A stretch of 64,000 bases of DNA. Source: Mycobacterium sp. (GTDB taxonomy: Bacteria > Actinomycetota > Actinomycetes > Mycobacteriales > Mycobacteriaceae). How positions within the stretch are numbered: position 1 is the first letter of the stretch; each line of letters opens with the position of its first letter. The notes beneath the pieces are model-generated. The model saw nothing but the letters and a program-made list of their open reading frames with translations. It was not told the DNA's origin and ran no database searches. Where the stretch lies: the NCBI GenBank assembly GCA_021732005.1, contig JAKFVT010000063.1, positions 155,034-219,033 of the forward strand, read 5' to 3'. The position numbers and the translations under genes were made by a program. Shown in pieces: positions 58,404-64,000 of this stretch.

Positions 58404-60041
58404 ATGCCCTACGTCATTACCCACACATGTTGCAAGGACGGCAGTTGCGTCCCGGTCTGCCCGGTTGATTGCATACGTCCGGTCGACGACGACGGTCAGA
58501 TTGCTGCGAGCGACATGCTCTACATCGATCCCGCCACGTGCATCGACTGCGGCGCATGCATGGAGGAGTGTCCCGTCGACGCCATCTATCCCGACGACGG
58601 TCTGCCACGGAACCTCGCCCGGTTCACCGAGGTGAACGCCGCCTACTTCGACAGACACCCATTGCGGCCGTCACCAGCGACCCCGCAGCCGCCACGAACT
58701 GCTACAGCCGGGGACACGATACGAGTGGCGATCGTGGGGGCCGGCCCGGCTGCTTGCTACGCGGCCACCGAGCTCATATCCGTACCCGCGGTCCAGGTCA
58801 CTATGTTCGAGCGCCTGCCCACCCCGTTTGGTCTTGTCCGCGCCGGCGTGGCGCCCGACCACCAGCAGACCAAGGGAATCGTGCGAGTGTTCGAGCGTGC
58901 CCTCGCCAGCGACCGGGTGCGCTGTTTCTTCGACGTGGAGGTGGGCGCCATCGTCAGCCACGGCGAGCTGATGGCCCACCACAATGCAGTCATTTACGCC
59001 GTGGGTGCCGGCCAGGGTCGGCGGCTGGGCATCCCCGGCGAGCACCTCACCGGAGTACACACTGCCGCCGACTTCGTGGGTTGGTACAACGCTCACCCTG
59101 ACCACTCCGAAGCCGACGTCGACCTTTCCGGCGCCCGGGCCGTGATCATCGGCAACGGCAACGTCGCCCTCGATATCGCCCGCGTACTGCTGATGAACCC
59201 AGAAGATCTGATGCACACCGACGTCAGCGACCACACATTGGCCGCGCGAAACGCCTCGTCGATCGAGGAGGTGATCATCATCGGCCGGCGCAACTTCGGC
59301 GATGCCGCCTTCTCGCTCGGTGAGTTCGCAGCCCTCGGCGATCTCGACGACGTGGAGATCATCATCGACGGTGACCTTCCCGGGATCGAACCCGGCGATG
59401 ACCTTGATCAATCGCAGAAGCTCGCGCTGGCTCGCGAGTACCAGAGCCGCACAACATCACCTGGCCGCAAGCGCATCGTGTTCAGGTTCAACCTCGTCCC
59501 CACCGAGGTTGTCGGGGACGTAGCGGCTGACGGGCTTCGACTCCGTCGCGAGGATGGCACCGAGGAGACCATCGACGCGTCGCTACTGATCGCGTCCATC
59601 GGGTATCAATCGCGTCCCGTGCCCGGAGTGCCGTTCGACCCGCAACGCGGAGTAATCCCGCACTACGACGGCCGCGTCGTAGACGAAGAGGGCGTGGTTC
59701 TACCCGGGGTCTACGTCACCGGGTGGGCTAAACGGGGAGCACGCGGCGTCATCGGCACCAACCGGACCTGCTCGGCCGAAACCGTCAACCAACTGCTCAA
59801 CGACGTGGAAACCGGCAGCTTGCCAAGCCGAGTCGTCGACATCGCCGAACTAGAACGACTCCTCCATGCCCGCGGAGCCGCACCCTTGTCCTACCGCGAC
59901 TGGGGCACCATCGATCTCGCCGAACGGACCCAGGGTCGACAACAGTCGCGGCCACGCATAAAACTCAGCACACGCGCCGAGATGCTTGCTGCTGTCCGCC
60001 GCACCCCCCTCCCGAGCCAGCCTGAACGCAGCGGAATATAG
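58404..60041 (+). CDS. Ferredoxin-NADP+ reductase with fused N-terminal 2[4Fe-4S] ferredoxin (FprB-like)
   Basis: 545 residues. N-terminal ferredoxin (~1-75): CVPVCPVDCIRP and CIDCGACMEECPVDAI give two 4Fe-4S (or 3Fe/4Fe) clusters. Then an FAD/NADP reductase of the adrenodoxin-reductase family: VAIVGAGPAACYAATEL (FAD), AVIIGNGNVALDIARVLL (NADPH), and YVTGWAKRGARGVIGTNR. Homologous to FprB (Rv0886). Full length. Likely passes electrons between NADPH and the Mo-enzyme encoded divergently. Confidence 0.92.
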   Translation: MPYVITHTCCKDGSCVPVCPVDCIRPVDDDGQIAASDMLYIDPATCIDCGACMEECPVDAIYPDDGLPRNLARFTEVNAAYFDRHPLRPSPATPQPPRTATAGDTIRVAIVGAGPAACYAATELISVPAVQVTMFERLPTPFGLVRAGVAPDHQQTKGIVRVFERALASDRVRCFFDVEVGAIVSHGELMAHHNAVIYAVGAGQGRRLGIPGEHLTGVHTAADFVGWYNAHPDHSEADVDLSGARAVIIGNGNVALDIARVLLMNPEDLMHTDVSDHTLAARNASSIEEVIIIGRRNFGDAAFSLGEFAALGDLDDVEIIIDGDLPGIEPGDDLDQSQKLALAREYQSRTTSPGRKRIVFRFNLVPTEVVGDVAADGLRLRREDGTEETIDASLLIASIGYQSRPVPGVPFDPQRGVIPHYDGRVVDEEGVVLPGVYVTGWAKRGARGVIGTNRTCSAETVNQLLNDVETGSLPSRVVDIAELERLLHARGAAPLSYRDWGTIDLAERTQGRQQSRPRIKLSTRAEMLAAVRRTPLPSQPERSGI

Positions 60042-60149
60042 GCAGCCACCTGAGCTGCGGCGGCAGCGGGATACCCGTTGCCATGGGAATGCGTCTTCAA
60101 CGCTTCGGCACGGCCAACCCGGATTGAACTCGGGCTTTCCCGCCAACAG

Positions 60150-60178
60150 AAAAACCCCGGCCAGAAGCCGGGGTTTTT
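60150..60178. terminator. Bidirectional rho-independent terminator
   Basis: Perfect 12-nt arms AAAAACCCCGGC (60150-60161) and GCCGGGGTTTTT (60167-60178) with loop CAGAA. The flanking A and T tracts let it end transcription from both sides: the FprB-like gene from the left and tRNA-Leu from the right (its 3' end is 12 nt away). Confidence 0.93.
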
Positions 60179-60189
60179 CTCCACTTGTG

Positions 60190-60272
60190 TGGGCGAAGGG
60201 GGACTTGAACCCCCACGTCCCGAAGGACACTGGCACCTGAAGCCAGCGCGTCTGCCATTCCGCCACTCGCCC
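60190..60272 (-). tRNA. leuT: tRNA-Leu, anticodon CAG
   Basis: 83-nt class II tRNA on the minus strand. Acceptor GGGCGAG pairs with TTCGCCC (one G-U), discriminator A, no encoded CCA. The anticodon stem CTGGC/GCCAG encloses loop TTCAGGT, giving CAG (decodes CUG). Long variable arm TGTCCTTCGGGACG and T-loop GTTCAAGTC are present. Followed at once by the terminator at 60150-60178. In M. tuberculosis leuT sits at the same place next to fhaA. Confidence 0.96.
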
Positions 60273-60286
60273 GAAACAACCGGGGG

Positions 60287-60317
60287 AGCGTATCACGGTC
60301 GAGGGGGTGAACCTCAA
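60287..60317 (-). promoter_or_regulatory. Candidate promoter of tRNA-Leu
   Basis: On the minus strand, TTGAGG (60317-60312) and TACGCT (60292-60287, TAnnnT type) with a 19-nt spacer, ending 14 nt before the tRNA 5' end. Spacer is on the long side, so the exact boxes are uncertain. Confidence 0.35.
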
Positions 60318-60496
60318 CTCGCGCCCGCGGCTCAGACCAGCCTAGCGGCCCCCGTCACAGTGTCATCCCCGATGCTCTGACCTGGTCTAACACGATTCTC
60401 AGAATTCTCATGGTGACGGCGCGTCGACCTGGGCCGATAGCATCAAGGTGAACAAGCGTCGACGCAACACGCGGCAGACTCGAGCTAGGCGGTGAG

Positions 60497-61951
60497 ATGA
60501 GTAACCAGAGAGGTCTGGTTCAACGCATCGAGCGCAGACTCGAGAACACCGTGGGCGACGCGTTCGCCCGGGTTTTCGGCGGATCAATTGTCCCGGCAGA
60601 GGTGGAAGCCGCGCTGCGGCGGGAAGCCTCTGCGGGTGTGCAAACCCTTCCACATGAACGATTTTTGGCCCCCAATGAGTACGTCATCACCCTCAGTCCA
60701 GCTGACTTCGAGAAGGTCAGCGCCGACCGCGATCTCACCACGGATACTTTTGCCAAACACTTGGGCGGCTACATCCGTGATCAGGGATGGCAAACGTATG
60801 GTGATCTGGTCGTCAGGTTCGAGCAGTCGCCGAATCTGCACACCGGCCAGTACCGTGCGCGCGGCGTCGTCAACCCTGACGTCGACCCCCACCCGTCCCG
60901 TGCCACAACCGCCCCGCCAGAATCGAACCAGGCGTACACCGCAGAACCAGGAGTACCAGCGATGAGCAACGACCCCACCTACCGAGGCGACCAGGGTCAG
61001 GGGCGGCCCGGCGACGACTACTACGACGAGCGCTACCCGCGCCCGCAGGACGATCAGCGCGGCGCCCCCGAGCAGCGCGGCCCCTACCCGCCCGAGCAGG
61101 GCGGCTACGCCCCCCCGCCCAACGAGGGTTACGGCCAGCGACCGGGCTACCCCGAGCAGGGCGGCTATGGCGGCGGCCAGGGCGGCTATTCCGGCGGCCA
61201 GGCTCCCGAGCAGCGTCCCCCGGCCGGCGGCTACGGCGGCCCGGGTTACGACCAGGGCCAGGGCTATGACCAGGGCTACCGGCAGGGCCCGCCACCGGGA
61301 TACGGCGCCCCGTCCTACGGTCCGCCGCAGGGTGGCGGTTACGCACCTCAGGGTCCGCCGGCCGGCGACTATGACTACGGCCGCGGTCCGGGCCGGCACG
61401 AGGACGCCGGATACGGCCGTCCCGAGCCACGCCCCGCCTACCCCGACCAGGGTGGGTATGAGCAGCAGGGCTACGGCCAGCCGGCCGGCGGCTACGGCCG
61501 CCAGGAGTACGGCCAGCCCGACTACGGTCAGCCGGCTGGCCGCGGCTACGAGCAGGGCGGCTACGCCGAACCCGCCGGGCGGGACTACGACTACGGCCAG
61601 CCCGCCGGTGGCGGTTACGGCGGGTACGCCCAGCCGCCCGCCCAGGGCGAATACCCGTCCGCCGGCCACGCGGTCACCCTGCAGCTCGACGACGGCAGCG
61701 GACGTACCTATCAGCTGCGCGAAGGTGCCAACGTCATCGGCCGCGGCCAGGACGCGCAGTTCCGGCTGCCCGATACCGGCGTCTCGCGCCGGCATCTGGA
61801 GATCCGGTGGGATGGCCAGGTCGCGTTGCTGTCCGACCTGAATTCCACCAACGGGACCACGGTGAACAACGCGCCGGTGCAGGAGTGGCAGCTGGCCGAC
61901 GGCGACGTCATCCGGCTGGGCCACTCCGAGATCATCGTCCGCGTTCACTGA
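60497..61951 (+). CDS. fhaA: FhaA: DUF3662 plus Gly/Tyr/Gln-rich linker plus FHA domain
   Basis: 484 residues. N-terminal DUF3662 domain (~1-125), a very long low-complexity linker (~140-385) of GYGQPAGG/GGYGG-like repeats, and a C-terminal FHA domain (~393-484: GANVIGRGQDAQF, DTGVSRRHLEI, DLNSTNGTTVN). Substrate and partner of PknB; binds phosphorylated MviN to halt peptidoglycan precursor export. Start ATG 60497. The region before it holds two copies of ATTCTCA (60395-60401, 60404-60410) of unknown role. Confidence 0.95.
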   Translation: MSNQRGLVQRIERRLENTVGDAFARVFGGSIVPAEVEAALRREASAGVQTLPHERFLAPNEYVITLSPADFEKVSADRDLTTDTFAKHLGGYIRDQGWQTYGDLVVRFEQSPNLHTGQYRARGVVNPDVDPHPSRATTAPPESNQAYTAEPGVPAMSNDPTYRGDQGQGRPGDDYYDERYPRPQDDQRGAPEQRGPYPPEQGGYAPPPNEGYGQRPGYPEQGGYGGGQGGYSGGQAPEQRPPAGGYGGPGYDQGQGYDQGYRQGPPPGYGAPSYGPPQGGGYAPQGPPAGDYDYGRGPGRHEDAGYGRPEPRPAYPDQGGYEQQGYGQPAGGYGRQEYGQPDYGQPAGRGYEQGGYAEPAGRDYDYGQPAGGGYGGYAQPPAQGEYPSAGHAVTLQLDDGSGRTYQLREGANVIGRGQDAQFRLPDTGVSRRHLEIRWDGQVALLSDLNSTNGTTVNNAPVQEWQLADGDVIRLGHSEIIVRVH

Positions 61952-62101
61952 GGTCGGCGAAGGTCGCAGCTTGGTTGACGCGGAGTGGCTTCATCCGCGT
62001 ACCCACCGGCGTCCAAGTATCGTGACGGTGCCGAAGTCGGCCCGGTGCCTGCTGGTATCGCGGGAACGGCGAGCGGGGCACGAGGACGGAGGGGACGCCG
62101 G

Positions 62102-62569
62102 ATGCAGGGGTTAGTTCTGCAGCTGACGCGCGCCGGCTTCCTGCTGTTGCTGTGGCTGTTCATCTGGTCTGTGTTGCGCGTCCTGCGCAACGACATCTAC
62201 GCGCCGACCGGCGCGGTGATGGTCCGCCGGGGTCTGGCGTTGCGCGGCGCACTGTTGCCGTCCCGCCAGCAACGGCACGCCGCCCGCTACCTCGTGGTCA
62301 CCGAGGGAGCACTGGCCGGCACCCGGATCACCTTGGGCACGCAGCCGGTGCTGATCGGCCGCGCTGACGACTCCACGCTGGTGCTGACCGACGATTACTC
62401 CTCAACTCGGCACGCCCGGCTGTCGCCGCGCGGTGCCGACTGGTACGTGGAAGACCTAGGATCGACCAACGGCACATACCTCGACAGGGCGAAGGTGACG
62501 ACGGCAGTACGCGTTCCGGTTGGCACGCCGGTGCATATCGGCAAGACGGTGATCGAGTTGCGCCCGTGA
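62102..62569 (+). CDS. fhaB: FhaB (FipA): membrane-anchored FHA protein
   Basis: 155 residues: one N-terminal TM helix (AGFLLLLWLFIWSVLRVLR), then an FHA domain with GTQPVLIGRADDSTLVL, SSTRHARLSPRG, and DLGSTNGTYLD. ATG 62102 gives the standard 155-residue length; the frame is open upstream. Works with FtsZ and FtsQ at division under oxidative stress. Its TGA overlaps the pstP GTG (GTGA). Confidence 0.94.
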   Translation: MQGLVLQLTRAGFLLLLWLFIWSVLRVLRNDIYAPTGAVMVRRGLALRGALLPSRQQRHAARYLVVTEGALAGTRITLGTQPVLIGRADDSTLVLTDDYSSTRHARLSPRGADWYVEDLGSTNGTYLDRAKVTTAVRVPVGTPVHIGKTVIELRP

Positions 62570-64000
62570 CCCTTGTCCTTCGCTATGCCGCCCGCAGCGA
62601 CCGCGGCTTGGTGCGCGCCAACAATGAGGACTCCGTCTACGCGGGCGCGCGCCTGCTTGCCCTGGCCGACGGCATGGGCGGGCACGCGGCCGGCGAGGTG
62701 GCCTCCCAGCTGGTGATCGCCGCGCTGGCACACCTCGACGACGACGAGCCCGGCGGCGACCTGCTGAGCAAACTCGACTCCGCGGTGCGCGACGGTAACT
62801 CCGCGATAGCCGCGCATGTCGAGGTGGAGCCCGAGCTCGAGGGCATGGGTACCACGTTGACCGCAATCCTGTTCGCGGGCAACAGACTTGGGCTCGTCCA
62901 CATCGGTGACTCCCGCGGCTATCTGTTGCGCGACGGCGAGCTGACCCAGATCACCAAGGACGACACCTTCGTCCAGACCCTCGTCGACGAGGGGCGCATC
63001 ACCGCGGAGGAGGCCCACAGCCATCCGCAGCGCTCGCTGATCATGCGCGCGCTCACCGGTCACGAGGTCGAGCCGACGCTGATCATGCGGGAAGCCAAGG
63101 AGGGCGACCGCTATCTGCTGTGCTCCGATGGCCTGTCCGACCCGGTCAGCCAGGAGACCATCCTGGAAGCCCTGCAGATCGACGACGTCGCCGAGAGCGC
63201 CGACCGGCTCATCGAGCTGGCGCTGCGCGGTGGCGGACCGGACAACGTCACCGTGGTGGTGGCCGATGTCGTCGACCACGACTACGGCGGTCAGACCCAG
63301 CCGATCCTGGCCGGTGCGGTCTCGGGGGACGACGACCACGTCGCACCGCCCAACACCGCAGCCGGGCGCGCCTCGGCCTTCAACCCCCGGCCCGCGCCTG
63401 CCAAACGGGTGGTGGCCGAGCCTGAGCCGCCGCCGAAACCCCGCTCGCGGCGGCGGATGATCATCGCCGGCGCCCTGGTCCTGTTGGTGATCCTCGCCGG
63501 TCTCGCCGTCGGCCGGCAGATCATCCGCAGTAATTACTACGTCAGCGCCGACAACGGCACCGTGGCGATCATGCGCGGAATCCAGGGTTCGATCCTGGGT
63601 TATCCGCTGCAGGAGCCGTATCTGTTGGGCTGCCTGAATGACCGAAATGAGCTGTCGCAGATCAGCTATGGCCAGCCGACCGACTCGCTGGGCTGCCAGC
63701 TGATGCGATTGCAGGATCTGCGGCCGTCGGAGCGCGCGCAGGTGTCGGCCGGGCTTCCGGCCGGCACCCTCGACGACGCGATCGGGCAGCTGCGGGAACT
63801 GGCGCACAGCTCGGTGCTGCCCCCGTGCGCGCCGCCACCGAGCAGCACACCGACCCCCACCCCGGCTCCGCCCGCCACCCCGACTCCGGCTCCGAGCGCA
63901 TCTCCCGCGCCGGGGCCGGCGCCCGTTCCCACGGGCGCACCGACCTCTCCATCGGCACCCGTGCCGACCTCCTCGTCGGCCCCCGCTCCGTCATCGAGCA
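62566..64000 (+). CDS. pstP: PstP: PP2C-family Ser/Thr protein phosphatase, 3' end outside window
   Basis: 478 residues visible, open to the end of the window. Catalytic PP2C domain (~1-240): RSDRGLVRANNEDS, LALADGMGGHAAGE, IHIGDSRGYLLRDG, and LCSDGLSDPV and GGPDNVTVVVADV with the metal-binding Asp residues. One TM helix (~300-320, MIIAGALVLLVILAGLAVG), an extracytoplasmic domain with Cys, and a Pro/Thr/Ser-rich tail (PSSTPTPTPAPPATPTP) where the window ends. Dephosphorylates PknA/PknB and their substrates. Coupled to fhaB by the GTGA overlap; rodA, pbpA, pknA and pknB should follow. Confidence 0.95.
   Translation, partial: MTLVLRYAARSDRGLVRANNEDSVYAGARLLALADGMGGHAAGEVASQLVIAALAHLDDDEPGGDLLSKLDSAVRDGNSAIAAHVEVEPELEGMGTTLTAILFAGNRLGLVHIGDSRGYLLRDGELTQITKDDTFVQTLVDEGRITAEEAHSHPQRSLIMRALTGHEVEPTLIMREAKEGDRYLLCSDGLSDPVSQETILEALQIDDVAESADRLIELALRGGGPDNVTVVVADVVDHDYGGQTQPILAGAVSGDDDHVAPPNTAAGRASAFNPRPAPAKRVVAEPEPPPKPRSRRRMIIAGALVLLVILAGLAVGRQIIRSNYYVSADNGTVAIMRGIQGSILGYPLQEPYLLGCLNDRNELSQISYGQPTDSLGCQLMRLQDLRPSERAQVSAGLPAGTLDDAIGQLRELAHSSVLPPCAPPPSSTPTPTPAPPATPTPAPSASPAPGPAPVPTGAPTSPSAPVPTSSSAPAPSSS

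Noticed and set aside
60105..60140. tRNA-like T-arm (GATTGAAC) and a possible attachment-site remnant left of the terminator
   Set aside because: The flanking bases do not form a T-stem around it, and the sequence does not repeat the tRNA-Leu 3' end.
60920..61660. Gly/Tyr/Gln repeats in fhaA as a PE/PPE-type or CRISPR-like repeat
   Set aside because: They are an in-frame low-complexity linker between DUF3662 and FHA, normal for FhaA; units are irregular, with no spacers.
60584..61948. 454-codon hydrophobic open frame antisense to fhaA
   Set aside because: It mirrors the repetitive fhaA linker; hydrophobicity is a by-product of the GGC/TAC repeats.
62395..63807. 470-codon open frame antisense to fhaB/pstP
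   Set aside because: The + strand carries the conserved pstP, which runs off the window end; this is its shadow.
1..64000. CRISPR array, IS element, prophage or rRNA operon
   Set aside because: No regular repeat-spacer pattern, transposase, integrase or rRNA sequence was seen on either strand.

Overview
The window is a GC-rich actinobacterial chromosome segment and almost certainly comes from a Mycobacterium/Mycolicibacterium, most likely a fast-growing environmental species. Four things point there: the order tRNA-Leu(CAG)-fhaA-fhaB-pstP at the right edge, which matches the neighbourhood of the M. tuberculosis replication origin; a whiB5-type regulator next to a block matching Rv0023-Rv0028; F420-dependent (LLM) oxidoreductases and a mycofactocin-type SDR; and mycobacterial P450/ferredoxin sets. 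By synteny oriC should lie roughly 15-25 kb beyond the right end (inference).

Layout. (1) 0-10 kb: acyl-CoA ligase (5' end missing), SDRs, a DUF1275 membrane protein, an F420 oxidoreductase, a membrane class III nucleotidyl cyclase, the EF-G paralogue fusA2, a hotdog thioesterase and an alpha/beta hydrolase. (2) 10-23.6 kb: a catabolic/redox island. It holds a TetR-molybdopterin oxidoreductase pair, a crotonase, an operon of P450, [3Fe-4S] ferredoxin, unknown protein and P450 facing TetR-LLM genes, a zinc-type alcohol dehydrogenase, an SDR and a flavin monooxygenase. (3) 23.6-34.1 kb: Kup K+ transporter, lactate-oxidation operon lutABC, rhomboid protease, STAS protein, methyltransferase, two tandem VOC proteins, nitrobindin-like protein and a beta-lactamase-fold esterase. 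(4) 34.2-38.9 kb: a compact ESX-like accessory operon (XRE regulator, NlpC/P60, two DUF4226-type proteins, EspC-like and EspD/EspH-like proteins) diverging from whiB5. (5) 38.9-49.8 kb: a KshA-like Rieske oxygenase facing a TetR gene across a perfect palindrome, small housekeeping proteins, a decayed cyclase-family pseudogene, and a four-gene nitrilase/amidohydrolase/permease/DUF2071 operon facing a TetR gene. (6) 49.8-60 kb: three consecutive GGDEF proteins, then a TetR-linked module of phosphotransferase, molybdopterin oxidoreductase and ferredoxin-FprB fusion. (7) 60-64 kb: conserved core with tRNA-Leu, fhaA, fhaB and pstP (truncated by the window end), which act in Ser/Thr-phosphorylation control of cell-wall synthesis and division.

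The strongest leads are: the ESX-accessory-like operon in region 4, whose three upstream proteins appear to share one helical domain and one of which ends in what looks like a catalytically dead NlpC/P60 tail; the Mo-enzyme/ferredoxin-reductase module in region 6, with a shared operator half-site; three adjacent diguanylate cyclase genes without canonical I-sites; several clean inverted-repeat operators; a dispersed 53-nt hairpin repeat; and a cyclase-family pseudogene with a frameshift plus an internal deletion. I found no CRISPR array, insertion sequence, integrase or rRNA gene.
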